Assembly: GCA_963757805.1 (NCBI GenBank)
Contig: CAVWSM010000020.1
Span: 1 to 64,000 of the forward strand
Length of the DNA: 64,000 nt
Reading direction: 5' to 3'
DNA from: CAVWSM01 sp963757805
GTDB lineage: Bacteria; Actinomycetota; Actinomycetes; Jiangellales; Jiangellaceae
Position numbers and translations under genes: made by a program. The notes below the pieces were generated by a model. That model worked only from the letters and a program-made list of their open reading frames with translations, did no database searches and was not told where the DNA came from. Positions 1 to 9,433 of the stretch are shown piece by piece (position 1 is the stretch's first letter; each line of letters begins with the position of its first letter).

Positions 1-325
1 TCGTCTGTCAAGCACGGCACCGAGAGCGGCAACAAGGCCGACCCGTGACAGGACGAAGGCTGGCTCGTATGACGACCAGACCGCACCCCAGCCGTTCCGC
101 GAGGTGGTGGCCGACCGAACCACGGCGGGGCTCCGTGTGCAGCCTCACCAGATGTGATCACCACTTAGGGCCGCGACATCTGCCCGGCAGACCCTGAGCC
201 TTCGGCCTCACATTCTCAGGCAGCCCACTTCAGGACGGACCGCTCGCCTACCCACCCAGACACGGGCCATTCAGATCGGCGCCAACACCGTCCGAGCGGA
301 GCTCGTGGCTGAATGGATCGCAGCG
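1..325. other. Left edge with no recognisable gene
   Basis: I see no conserved protein in this stretch. Frame 1 on the plus strand is open from the window edge to a TGA at 46-48 (15 codons, ending ESGNKADP). It could be the tail of a gene that begins outside the window, but nothing confirms that. The rest gives only low-complexity open frames and may be the downstream region of the decayed response-regulator gene that ends at 326. Confidence 0.3.
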
Positions 326-998
326 TCAGCCGCGCCACACGTACTCGAGTTCTGGCCGCCCGGTGCTGCCGTACCTGTTGCGCCTGTCCGCAATGCCGCG
401 TTCGGCGAGGTATTCCAGGTACCGCCGGGCGGTCACTCTCGCCGTGCCGATATCGCCGCCACCTCCGACGCTGACAACGGCTTGCCGCTTCCCCGCAGGA
501 CATCGGTCACCGCATCGAGCGACTCGAGGCTCATGCCCTTGGGCAGCTCTGCGCCTTCGCCGCCTCGGAGGTGTCCGATCATGCGATCCACCTCGTGCTG
601 CCCTGCGACCGATGTGCCGGCGACCAACTGCACGCGGTAGGCGGCGTAGCGCTCGAGCTTGTCCCGCAGAGATGAGAAGACGAACGGCTTGAGCAGATAC
701 TGCACGATGCCGAGGGACACCGCCGTGCGTACGACTGCCAGGTCGCGCGCTGAGGTGACGGCGATGACGTCAGCCGTATGGCGGCCCGCTCTCATCGCCC
801 GACATACATCCAGACCGTGCATGTCGGGCAGGTTCATGTCGAGGAGCACCAGGTCGACCGGGTCTTGGCGAGCATCCGCAGAGCTTCCTGAGCGCGTGCC
901 GCCTGCCCGACCGCTTCGAACCCGTCGACCCGACCCACGTACGCGACGTGCGCGTCGGCGGCCACGGCGTCGTCCTCGACCACCAGGACTCGGATCAC
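326..998 (-). pseudogene. Frameshifted CitB/DcuR-type response regulator
   Basis: Remnant of a two-component response regulator of the citrate/C4-dicarboxylate family. The receiver begins at a GTG with IRVLVVEDD (acidic pocket). The phospho-acceptor region follows in another frame as LVLLDMNLPDMHG, then the switch Thr/Ser in IAVTSARD and the conserved Lys in YLLKPF. A frameshift lies near 850. After residue pattern LSASEVAAIS a second shift near 433 separates the last helix-turn-helix part, which ends TGRPELEYVWRG. The GTG start overlaps the TGA of the kinase gene, so the pair was an operon. The partner transporter is the divergent dctA remnant. Function lost unless the shifts are sequence errors. 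Confidence 0.7.
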
Positions 999-2643
999 GG
1001 CGTGCCCTTGACGGTCGCAGCGGTTGCGATGGGCACCGGATTGGCACCGTGAACACGAGCTCCTCCGTCCCGTGTGACGTCGATCGGTCCCTCCGAGTCG
1101 GTGCACCGCCTGACCGACCAACGCCAGGCCAAGGCCGCGGCCCGACTTGGGCCGTCGTTCGACTTGGTCGACCAGCCGCGCTCGAATGCCTCCTTCAACC
1201 TTGTCGAGGTCGAGTCCCGGGCCGGTGTCAGCGACGCGGAGCTCCACCACGCCTGGCTGTCCCCGCTCCTGCCCGACAACGACCCGTGAACATATCCGGC
1301 GCGGCGGCGGCATGGCGGCGACCGCATCGAGCGCGTTGTCGACCAGGTTGCCGACGACGGTCACGAGATCGCGGGCCGGAAGGATCCGTTCTGGTACGTG
1401 CCGTGTCCGGCACGATGACGAGCTCGACGCCCCGTTCGTGGGCCTGGGCGGCCTTGCCGAGCAACAGCGCTGCGAGCACCGGTTCGTGGACGCGCGCCGA
1501 CACGCGGTCCGTCAGCTCCTGGGCGACTGCGAGCTCGGCGGTGGCGAACTCCAGCGCGTCTGCCGTGCGGCCGAGCTCGATCAGGGAGACAACGGTGTGC
1601 ATCCGGTTCGATGCCTCGTGCGCCTGCGACGCGCAGCGACTCCGCGAAGCCCGCGGACCGAGTCGAGCTCGCCGGTCAGGGCCTGCAGGTCGGTGTGGTC
1701 GCGCAGGGTGACGACCGTGCCCAGGACCGGCCGCTCCACTGGGCCGTGGCCTGGTTCACGACCAGGACCCTGTCGTTGGCAAGTGGATCTCGTCGGTACG
1801 GTCGCGGCCGTCTGCGAGCGCCCGGCCTATCGCGCTGCGGGAGCCCGAGCTCGTCGATCGGTGTGCCGAGCGGGAAGTCGGCGGCCAGCCCGAGCAGCCG
1901 GATGGCCTCGTCGTTGGCGAGCTGCAGACCCGCGCGTCGGTCGAGGATGAGGAGCCCTTCGCGGACTGCGTGCAGCACGGCGTCGTAGTAGTCGTACATG
2001 CGACGAAGCTCGGCCGGGCCAGGTCGTGGGTCTGTCGCCGCAGCCGGCGGCTCACCAGCCAGGATCCGAGACCGGCCAGCGCCAGCGCGATCAGCCCCGC
2101 GCCGACGATGACCGGCACCTGGCGGCGCGAGTCGTGTCTGTCATCGCCTCTGTGGTGATGCCGACCGAGACCAGGCGCATCGATGCTGCCCGTCGGCGGA
2201 CCGCACCGGAACCACCGCCCGAACGGACGGGCCCAGAGTGCCGGTGAAGGTCTCGGTGAACGACTCGCCCTGCGACCGCCGGTTCGATGGTTCCGCGGAA
2301 CTGCCCGCCGATCTCGTCTGGGTTCGGGTGGGTCCACCGGACGCCTTCGGGCGACATGATGACCACGAAGTCGGTTTCGGTCTGGCGCTGGACGTCGTCG
2401 CGAACGGCTGCAGAACGGCAGTCGGATCATCCGACTGCACGGCGGTCCGCACGGTCGGGAGTCGCGGCCACGGCTTCCGCGACGGCCAGCGTCCGCTCCT
2501 CTGCGGCTGTCTCGGTGGCCTCGCGCGCCGCGAAGAATGCCGCCCCGGACGCGGCGAGCGGTGACAACCGCGACGACCGCCACCTGCAGAGCCAGCAGCT
2601 GGCGAGCCAGGCTCCAGCGTCGCGGGTCGAGTCGGGACGCCAT
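995..2643 (-). pseudogene. Frameshifted CitA/DcuS-type sensor histidine kinase
   Basis: Pieces of one membrane sensor kinase are spread over all three minus frames. In order from 2643: an N-terminal membrane segment (LLALQVAVVAVV), an extracytoplasmic sensor domain with the CitA/DcuS-type stretch VRWTHPNPDEIGGQFRGT, a PAS domain (LHAVREGLLILDRRAGLQ), the H-box AHEASNRMHTVVSLIELG, and an ATPase domain with the N-box NLVDNALDA and G-box ADTGPGLD. Several single-base frameshifts break it, near 2560, 2400, 1790, 1605, 1380 and 1060. Together with the regulator at 326-998 and dctA at 2768 it would have sensed and imported C4-dicarboxylates or citrate. Confidence 0.7.
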
Positions 2644-2767
2644 CGTCCCCTCGATTCCTCCGTCTCGCGTTTCGGGTGCGTGAACGCAATGAACGTAACG
2701 CGTGACCTCGGCCAGCCATCTGGTCCCAGTGTTACCGGCATCACAGCCGCGCACCAGGAGGTCTCCG

Positions 2768-4217
2768 ATGCCCGCGACGACCGGCAGATCCCCGCGCCGA
2801 CCGCACAGCCACGGCTCCCGCCCGGCGGGACCGTACCCATTACCTCTACGTCGCGGTCATCGTGGCCGTGGTCGCGGCAGTGGCCGTGGGCTTCATCGCG
2901 CCCGATCTCGGGGTGGCGCTCAAGCCGCTGGGGACCGGGTTCGTGGCTCTGATCAAGATGATGATCGCGCCGGTGATCTTCTGCACGCTCGTACTGGGCA
3001 TCGGCGCCGTCCGCCAGGCGGCCAAGGTGGGCCGCATCGGCGGACTGGCGCTCGGCTACTTCCTGACGATGTCCACCATCGCCCTGGCCATCGGCCTGAT
3101 CGTCGGGAACCTCATCCACCCGGGTGCGAACCTCGACCTCGGCCGAGAGCCGTGCCGCCGGCTCCGAGGCCGCCGCGACCGCCGAGGCAGCACGGCACCA
3201 CCGAGTTCCTGCTCGGCATCATCCCGACCAGTCTTGCCTCGGCGTTCACCGAGGGCGTCGTGCTCCAGACCCTGCTCGTCGCCCTGCTGACGGGCTTCGC
3301 CCTGCAGGCCATGGGGCGTCAGGGCGAGCCGATCCTGCGCGGAGTCGGGCTTCTGCAGAAGCTGGTCTTCCGGATCCTGGCGATGATCATGTGGGCGGCG
3401 CCGATCGGGTGCCTTCGGCGCCATGGCCGCCGTCGTCGGCGCGACCGGCATGGACGGCCTATGAGCCGGGCTGGCCCAGATCATGCTCGGCTTCTACGCC
3501 ACCTGCGCTGTGTTCGTCGTCGTCGTGCTCGGGCTGCTGCTGCGCCTGGTCGCCGGGCATCAACATCTTCGCGCTGCTGCGCTATCTCGGCCGCGAGTTC
3601 CTGCTCATCGTCTCCACGTCGTCGTCTGAGTCCGCGCTCCCCCGGCTCATCGCCAAGATGGAGCACGCTCGGCGTTAGCGCCCGTCGTCGGGATCACCGT
3701 CCCGACCGGGTACTCATTCAACCTCGACGGCACGGCCATCTACCTGACGATGGCGTCACTGTTCATCGCAGACGCGCTGGGCGACCCGCTCTCCATCGGC
3801 CGAGCAGGTCTGGCTGCTGGTCTTCATGATCGTGGCGTCGAAGGGTGCGGCGGGAGTTACCGGTGCCGGGCTGGCCACCCTCGCGGGCGGGCTGCAGTCG
3901 CACCGTCCCGGAACTGCTCGACGGCGTCGGCCTCATCGTCGGCATCGACCGGTTCATGTCCGAGGCCCGAGCGCTGACGAACTTCGCCGGCAATGCCGTC
4001 GCCACCGTGCTTGATCGGCACCTGGGTGGGCGAGTTGGACAGAGCGAAGGCCGCATCCGTGCTGAGCGGGCACGACCCCTTTGATGAGGCGTCAATGCTC
4101 GACGAGGATGACATGGAAACGTCCGTGGAACCGCCCGCCTCCAGCACAACGTCCGCGCCCGCCCTGCCTCTGGACCAGGTCCTCGTGGGCGCCGGATATC
4201 GAGCCAGCCCGACCTGA
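2768..4217 (+). pseudogene. dctA: Frameshifted DctA-type C4-dicarboxylate/cation symporter
   Basis: A multi-pass dicarboxylate/amino acid:cation symporter (DAACS family), recognisable through YLYVAVIVAVVAAVAVGF, VALKPLGTGFVALIKMMIAP, TEFLLGIIPTSLASAF, IVSTSSSESALPRLIAKME, the substrate-site segment GYSFNLDGTAIYLTMASLF and RALTNFAGNAVATV. These conserved pieces lie in alternating frames, with at least ten shifts (near 2832, 3150, 3195, 3412, 3558, 3667, 3677, 3802, 3900 and 4010) and an in-frame TGA near 3461. Residues between shifts match the family well, so decay is recent or the consensus sequence is poor here. It is divergent from the sensor kinase, the usual arrangement for a dicarboxylate uptake locus. 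Nothing functional could be made as written. Confidence 0.75.
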
Positions 4218-4257
4218 TCGTGCCCGGACGCGCACTGCAGTGATTGGCCATCGTCTG

Positions 4258-4630
4258 TCAGTCGGCAACCGGCACGGCCATGTCCGCGGCGAACGCTACG
4301 ACGCGCCGGGCCGCGTACAACCAGGCGGCGACGAAGCCGCTCCCGAACCACCCCACGAGTGTCGTGTGCGGAGGATGACCTCGACCGCCGGGCCGGTCAG
4401 CGGCCCGACCGACCGTGGTCGGCCACCGATCGGGAAGTGGATTTCGACACCACCGGTGGGCAGATACCGCTGAAGGTACGGCGTCTCGTCTGTGCGCTGA
4501 ATGCAGACGGTCGGACCACTCCCGCCAACTCGGCCCGAAGTGCGCGCTCGACGTAGGACTGAATCACGCGCAGGCCAACCCTGCCGCGACCAGCAAACAT
4601 CGCCGCACGGTCCGTGCCGCACGCAAACAC
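4258..4630 (-). pseudogene. Possible AraC-family regulator N-terminal remnant
   Basis: Read on the minus strand in three frames, this stretch gives SYVERALRAELAGVV, then QRYLPTGGVEIHFPIGG followed by RPRSVGPLTGPAVEV, then PPHTTLVG. The order resembles the N-terminal sensor half of AraC-type activators (the DUF6597-like region). Two frameshifts (near 4520 and 4375) separate the pieces and no C-terminal AraC DNA-binding half follows before the stop at 4258-4260. The call rests on pattern memory only. It continues the frameshift-rich block to its left. Confidence 0.35.
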
Positions 4631-4670
4631 ACGCCTATCGGAATGTCAGAAAGATCACCTGCATATCCTC

Positions 4671-4692
4671 GATGAGCGGACATCCGCTCATC
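4671..4692. promoter_or_regulatory. 10-bp perfect dyad with 2-nt spacer
   Basis: GATGAGCGGA and TCCGCTCATC form a perfect inverted repeat around CA. It lies 50 bp beyond the relaxase stop on that gene's downstream side. No T-run follows on either strand, so an operator-like or attachment-type site is as likely as a terminator. A third GATGAGC copy follows at 4696. Confidence 0.35.
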
Positions 4693-4742
4693 GGCAGATG
4701 AGCGAGCATGCGGCCGTGAGCATGACCGCTTCCGGCTGCTGC

Positions 4743-7598
4743 TCAGAGTCCGGTGGTGTAGGTCGGAGTCTGCGTTCTTGAGGGCCGGGCGAACGGCTCG
4801 GGTTGAGTCAGCCGGATGGTTTCGGTGGCGGATCGCTCGGCAGCCGTCCGGGTGAGGGCAGTTTCGAGAATCGTCGATGGCGCGACCGGAGGGGTCTGCG
4901 GACGTTCGGTGTCCACCTGAACCAGGGTCTCGGTGGCCAGGTACAGGTGAGTGCCGTCGCGGGCGCGGCTGGCCGCCACGTACAGAGTCTCCCGGGTTGT
5001 CTCATCGGTGACGAGGACGTGGGCGGTGTCAACGGTGGCGCCTTGCACCCGGTAGGCGGTGGCGGCGTAGCCGAGCTCGACGTCGCGCTGCACGTACGCG
5101 GCCGGCAGGTGGGCTCGGCCGCCGTGGCCCAGGTGCTGCACCAGCAGTCCGCCGTCGCGGCTTGCTGCCACGACCTGCCAGCGGTCGCCGTTCTTCACGA
5201 AGTCGCGCTCCCCTGCCGTCGCGGTGCGAAGGTTGCGGCGAGTGATGATCCAGTCGCCGACGCCCGCCTGGCTCCCGTCGTGCAATCCAACGCCCACGCG
5301 GGAGACGTCTCCTGACCCGATGCGGTCGGTGCGGGCGCGGATGTTGAGGGCGGTGGCTTCCTGGTTCGTCGCGGCCACGAGCACGGTGTCACGTCCGGCG
5401 AGCAGGTCGGCTCGCCATGCCTCGTACGCAGAATCCAGCATTGCCTCCCGGCTGCCCGACCGGATGCGGTCGTTCTGCTGGTAGAAGCCGATCGCCTCGG
5501 CGTCGCCGGCGCGAAGCCTCAGGGTCGCGTTCGCCTCCTCGGGATCTCGGAAGCGATGCAGTTGGGTGAGCTCGACCGCGCCGACGTCGTGGACAAGGAG
5601 CCTGAGCGCGCCGCCGGACTCGACCGCGCCCAGCTGCCACGGATCGCCGACCAGCCGAACTTGGGCGCCGGCAATGCGGGCGAGCTCGGTGAGGTGGCAC
5701 AAACGCAAGGTCCCTGCCATGCCGGCTTCGTCGACCAGGAGCACGTCGCCCGGGTTCACCGTGTAGAACGGGTCGACCCTCGGCCCCGCACGGCTGAGTT
5801 CGTGGAGAAACTTGTGCATGTTCTCGGCCCGGCGTCCCAGATCCTCGGCGAGAACCTCGGCGGCTTTGGCGCTCGTCGCGAGAGGTACGACTCGGCGGCC
5901 AGCGGACTCCCACACCGCGCACGCGGCGTGCAGGGCAGTTGTTTTGCCCGCCCCCGCGGGGCCGATTCCGACGACGAGGCGGCGGTCGTCGCCGGTGAAC
6001 GTCTCGGCTAGGGCGCGCTGCCCGTTGTCCAGCGTCCAGCCCTCATGCCGTTCGAGTTCGGCGATCACGGTGCGGGCGTGGGCCCTCGGAACCGCAAGGC
6101 GAGTGCGTTCCCGGGCCGCCGACAACAGGGCTTGTTCGCTGTCCAGCACGGCGCGAGTCGTGTAGCGCTCGCAGGCGTGCGGCACCGCTGCTGGAGTTCC
6201 GTCCCGGCGTACGAGCTCCTCATCGGGCAGCGCCAGCTGCAACGGCACGATGCGCAGGCTTCGGTCCGGTGCTGTAGCCCTCGCCACGACACGTGCGACC
6301 AGGTCATCGTCACCGCGCGGAGCCGGCGGGCGATGTGGGCGGATCTGGCGCTCGACCTCGGCGAGCATGTTCCACCGCGTCCACGTCGAGCGCTCGTTCT
6401 GCAGCACCGCGAGAACGCTGCGCGCGATGGCATCAACCCCGGCGTCGTCGACGTCAAAAGGGTCTATCGACGCCCCGATCGCGGCATGAATCATCGCGTC
6501 GACGTGCGCGACTCCCCCAAGTAACTCAGCAGCCCTGTTTCGCCAATCGGCGAGCTGGTCAGCGAACCGGCGCCCCTCTGGTTTCGATTCGCGGGTCTCC
6601 AGCGTCGCCTGTTGCGCCAACCGCAGCTGCACGTCGCGGGGCGGCTCGTGCCCGTGCTCGGTCCGGTAGGCACGAAGCAGCTCATGGTAGACCTGCTCAA
6701 TCTCCCCGCGACGCCGGCTGAACGCCTTGATCAACTCCACCGGGATGCCAGCCACCTCGCGGACCGGTCGCTCGTCCCGGCGCACCGTGTCCACCCGCGG
6801 CACGAACACAACCCCGAGGCGGCGGGCGACGTTGTGCTCGAGGCGAGTGTTGTACCGCTCCGACGCGGCGACCGCGGCCGCGTAAAGGGTGGTGCCGTCG
6901 ATCGCCAGCCATCTTTCCCGCCCGGGCGGATCGGTCGACACGAAGGCGCGGACCTTGTTCGCAATCGCCACGTGGGTATGCAGGTCCGGGTCGCCGAGCC
7001 GCGATTCGCGGTGGTCGAACGCTGCGGCGATCAGGCCATGGGTGTCGAGCTGGTACTCGCCCCGGTCCCCAATGCGGGTGAAGATGGCGTTCTGCTCCAA
7101 CCAGCCAATGGCGTCCGCAACCGCGTCGTGGTGGGCCGCCTCGACCTCTGCCCGTACGCGCCAGTCCCCAAGCGCCCACAGCAGTGACACGGACTTCACC
7201 GGTGTGAACACCAGGTCGTAGCCGGCCACCGCCCGCCGCGGCTGCCGCACAACGCCGTCCTCGTCCACCACCGTCCGGTAGTCCGGGTACTTGCGCCCGA
7301 GCCGTGTCAGACGGTCCGCATCGTCGCTCGTCATGCCGGACGCGATGTGTGTCGTGATGATGCGGTCGGCGTCCGGGTGCATCCCGCGGCCGAACAGCGC
7401 CCGCATCTGCGCCTCGGACACCTCCCCCGCCACGCCGAGGTCGGCGGCGCCCGCACCGATCCACCGGCCAGGAGGATTCCCGGACTCGGTGTAATACGCC
7501 GCCAACCCCTGCCCGTGTCGGAGCTGGTCCGCCGATCCCACCTGGCGGGTGAGGTACGTGTAGCCGTCTCCAGAGGTGAGCTTGTGCAAGGTCATCAC
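4743..7598 (-). CDS. MobF-family conjugative relaxase/helicase (TrwC/TraA-like)
   Basis: This protein nicks the origin of transfer and unwinds DNA for conjugation. The 951-residue protein has the catalytic tyrosines near its start (GDGYTYLTRQ, Tyr13 and Tyr15). The three-histidine metal motif of MobF relaxases is at about 196-209 (DHRESRLGDPDLHTHV). A RecD/TraI-like helicase follows, with Walker A GPAGAGKTT (about 546-553) and Walker B LLVDEAGMAG (about 623). The helicase ends with YAATAYRVQGATVDTAHV and YVAASRARDGTHLYLATE. The GTG start (ATG is the next codon) overlaps the TGA of the upstream DUF2637 gene, so the two are translationally coupled. It is on the short side for the family, and no coupling protein or oriT is recognised. 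Confidence 0.88.
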   Translation of the reverse strand: MMTLHKLTSGDGYTYLTRQVGSADQLRHGQGLAAYYTESGNPPGRWIGAGAADLGVAGEVSEAQMRALFGRGMHPDADRIITTHIASGMTSDDADRLTRLGRKYPDYRTVVDEDGVVRQPRRAVAGYDLVFTPVKSVSLLWALGDWRVRAEVEAAHHDAVADAIGWLEQNAIFTRIGDRGEYQLDTHGLIAAAFDHRESRLGDPDLHTHVAIANKVRAFVSTDPPGRERWLAIDGTTLYAAAVAASERYNTRLEHNVARRLGVVFVPRVDTVRRDERPVREVAGIPVELIKAFSRRRGEIEQVYHELLRAYRTEHGHEPPRDVQLRLAQQATLETRESKPEGRRFADQLADWRNRAAELLGGVAHVDAMIHAAIGASIDPFDVDDAGVDAIARSVLAVLQNERSTWTRWNMLAEVERQIRPHRPPAPRGDDDLVARVVARATAPDRSLRIVPLQLALPDEELVRRDGTPAAVPHACERYTTRAVLDSEQALLSAARERTRLAVPRAHARTVIAELERHEGWTLDNGQRALAETFTGDDRRLVVGIGPAGAGKTTALHAACAVWESAGRRVVPLATSAKAAEVLAEDLGRRAENMHKFLHELSRAGPRVDPFYTVNPGDVLLVDEAGMAGTLRLCHLTELARIAGAQVRLVGDPWQLGAVESGGALRLLVHDVGAVELTQLHRFRDPEEANATLRLRAGDAEAIGFYQQNDRIRSGSREAMLDSAYEAWRADLLAGRDTVLVAATNQEATALNIRARTDRIGSGDVSRVGVGLHDGSQAGVGDWIITRRNLRTATAGERDFVKNGDRWQVVAASRDGGLLVQHLGHGGRAHLPAAYVQRDVELGYAATAYRVQGATVDTAHVLVTDETTRETLYVAASRARDGTHLYLATETLVQVDTERPQTPPVAPSTILETALTRTAAERSATETIRLTQPEPFARPSRTQTPTYTTGL

Positions 7599-8213
7599 GG
7601 AACACTCGCCCCCTCCGGTGCCAGTTGCCGCAGCAGTCGACGGCCGTATGAGTCGGACACTCCGAGCTCGCGGGCGAGCATTGACCCGGTCACCCGCCGT
7701 CCTGCCTGACGTTGCTCGTGGATAAGCGCTGTTGCCTTTGCCGCCAGATCACCTGTCGTGCCGTACGACCTCCAGCGCCGGCCTCGCAGTTGGCGCCGGC
7801 TTCGCCCGTGCTGGCTGCTCGAGCGCCGCACGGGTCTGCCGCATCAGCAGCTCGAGCGACAACACCAGCGCTAGCGGCGGCACAGCACCCACGAACCGCG
7901 CCACCGGCGTCGGCGCAGCGTGCAACACGTTGAACACCACCGAGATCGCCGAGAACCCCAGTACCAGGCACCACGGATAGAGCGTCGATCGGCGCTCGAG
8001 GACTGCATGAAGAACGGCGAGCGAGGCGACCACGATGAACCCGTCCACAATCAGCGGCCACATCCACGCCAGCGCCGGGTCGACACCTTCGGCGAGGGCG
8101 AGGCCGTGCAGCGCCCCGTACGACATCGCAAACCCACCGCCAGCGAGCAGCATCACGCCGACGGTCGAGGCGCGGCGAATCCGCACCACGCGACGATCCA
8201 GTCCTGCATCCAT
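7595..8213 (-). CDS. DUF2637 transfer-element membrane protein with C-terminal HTH, frameshifted
   Basis: The first frame (8213 to about 7750) encodes about four membrane segments, including LLAGGGFAMSYGALHGLALA, WPLIVDGFIVVASLAVLHAV and FVGAVPPLALVLSLELLMRQ. This is the pattern of DUF2637 (SpdA-like) proteins of actinobacterial mobile elements. Family members usually end in a small helix-turn-helix. That part is present here (LIHEQRQAGRRVTGSMLARE, then GVSDSYGRRLLRQL) but in the neighbouring frame, down to the stop at 7595. The frames meet near 7750, where frame 1 ends VVRHDR. One indel, or programmed shifting, would join them. The relaxase GTG overlaps this stop. Confidence 0.7.
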
Positions 8214-8225
8214 GGCCAGGGCCGC

Positions 8226-8429
8226 CTACGCCACGGGTCGCCGCTCGCCGAGCAACTCCAGCAGCGGAGCGGTCGGCACCTTGATGAGCTTCCCCAGGCG
8301 AAGGATGGGCGTCGGCCAGTTGCCGCTGCGTACCAGTTCGTACGCCGCGGAGCGGCCGATGCCCAGCAGCCGGCCCGCAGTGGGTAGGTCGACAACCGTC
8401 GGCAGTTTGGCGGCTTCGTCACGGGTCAC
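8226..8429 (-). CDS. Excisionase-like small HTH DNA-binding protein
   Basis: A 67-residue protein that is essentially one winged-helix/MerR-type DNA-binding domain (HTH_17 or AlpA/Xis type). The helix-turn-helix reads LPTAGRLLGIGRSAAYELVR, followed by the wing LRLGKLIKVPTAPLLELLG. Proteins of this type act as excisionases or regulators of integrative elements. The start overlaps the end of the next upstream HTH gene by 11 bp, and 12 bp separate it from the DUF2637 gene downstream, so all three are probably one operon. Confidence 0.65.
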   Translation of the reverse strand: MTRDEAAKLPTVVDLPTAGRLLGIGRSAAYELVRSGNWPTPILRLGKLIKVPTAPLLELLGERRPVA

Positions 8430-8622
8430 GGCGCGCCTCCTCCGAGTTCCAGTTGGGGTTTAGCTGCCTCATGAGTGCATCGCGGTCGACAAGCAGGCGG
8501 CCCCGATTGAAGGCCACTGGCAGATGGCCGGCCATGACGGCGCCGATGAGGTCGTACCAGCCCACGCGGAGAAACCGTGCCGTCTCCCCGAGGGTCATGA
8601 GTTGACGATCGAGACCAGTCAT
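8419..8622 (-). CDS. Second small HTH (excisionase-like) protein
   Basis: A 67-residue protein with the stretch MTLGETARFLRVGWYDLIGA and the wing AFNRGRLLVDRDALMRQL. It resembles excisionase-like domains but diverges from its downstream partner. I chose the ATG at 8622 because GGGGAG lies about 10 nt upstream. A longer frame opens at a GTG at 8763, but its AGGAGG is only 2 nt from that GTG and the extra residues (SLLLRLEPWRRGCVRFG) do not look conserved. It starts the HTH-HTH-DUF2637-relaxase operon. Confidence 0.55.
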   Translation of the reverse strand: MTGLDRQLMTLGETARFLRVGWYDLIGAVMAGHLPVAFNRGRLLVDRDALMRQLNPNWNSEEARRDP

Positions 8623-8855
8623 GGCTGTCTGCTCCCCGTTCATGTCGTCCATCAGATGAGAGCACCCGAAGCGCACACATCCACGGCGCCACGGCTCCAG
8701 CCGAAGTAACAAGGAGTTCTGCGCCATCTGTGGATCGTTCGCTAGGGCCCACGAGTTATCCACAGCCTCCTGGTGTTGGTCGGTGTTGCCACGGGCGGGC
8801 AGCGGTTGGTTCGACGGTAGGCGTGGACCGCGCCGGCGACCCGCACCCTCGTACT

Positions 8856-8875
8856 ACCCGCAGAAAAGTGCGGGT
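8856..8875 (-). terminator. Hairpin terminator after the flavoprotein gene
   Basis: ACCCGCA and TGCGGGT pair as a 7-bp stem around GAAAAG. The hairpin directly follows the flavoprotein stop and so separates the regulator operon (GntR, XRE, flavoprotein) from the HTH-relaxase operon. There is no clear T-run after the stem. Confidence 0.5.
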
Positions 8876-9430
8876 TCAGGCGTCTAGGAGGCCTAGCTTC
8901 TGAAGGCGGTTTAGCAGCCAGTCAGCCTGAAAGGCACTGGCCACACGCGCACCGTCGCCAGAGACGACCGGCCTTGGCCCGTCTTCTCCCGTCGCGGGAT
9001 CGAGCAAGGACACGCCCCACTCCCCCAGCGTCGCGAGGCTCGCGGTGAGAGCGGGGTGATGCCACAACCGCCCGCTCATGAGGGGCACGCCGATGGTTGG
9101 TGTGCCCGTACTGACCGCCTCGTTCAAGACGCCGAGCGCGTAGGTGTCCGAGATGCCAGCCACCAGCTTGTTGACCGTGTTGAACGTCAGCGGACAAGCA
9201 ACCACGACCCGCGGCCGCGGCCCTCGGCGCTGCTCCTCGTGGCCGCGCTGAACGGAAACCAAGGGCGAGCCCGTGCGCTCCAGTACCTCGTCCGCGTCGA
9301 TCCACTCGACTGCGGACGGAGTCGCCACGACAGTGACGTCCCAGCCTTGGTCACGAATCGCGCCTGCGAGCTCAGGGCTGCGCGGTGCCAGCGGCGCCGC
9401 GCAAACGACGTACGCAAGCGGTGGTCCCAT
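8876..9430 (-). CDS. Flavoprotein (phosphopantothenoylcysteine decarboxylase-like)
   Basis: A 184-residue protein of the HFCD/flavoprotein family. It starts YVVCAAPLAPRSPELAGAIR (Rossmann-like strand and loop). The FMN-contact segment is VVVACPLTFNTVNKLVAGIS, then DTYALGVLNEAVSTGTPTIG and the typical end VPLMSGRLWHHPALTASLATL. Such genes are common beside GntR/XRE regulators in actinobacterial integrative elements, where their reaction is unknown. It starts 3 bp after the XRE-TPR gene and must be co-transcribed with it. Confidence 0.7.
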   Translation of the reverse strand: MGPPLAYVVCAAPLAPRSPELAGAIRDQGWDVTVVATPSAVEWIDADEVLERTGSPLVSVQRGHEEQRRGPRPRVVVACPLTFNTVNKLVAGISDTYALGVLNEAVSTGTPTIGVPLMSGRLWHHPALTASLATLGEWGVSLLDPATGEDGPRPVVSGDGARVASAFQADWLLNRLQKLGLLDA

Positions 9431-9433
9431 GCG

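Noticed and set aside
8756..8764. Single TTATCCACA as an element replication origin
   Set aside because: One perfect box plus one TGTGGA core nearby is too little, and no replication initiator gene is adjacent.
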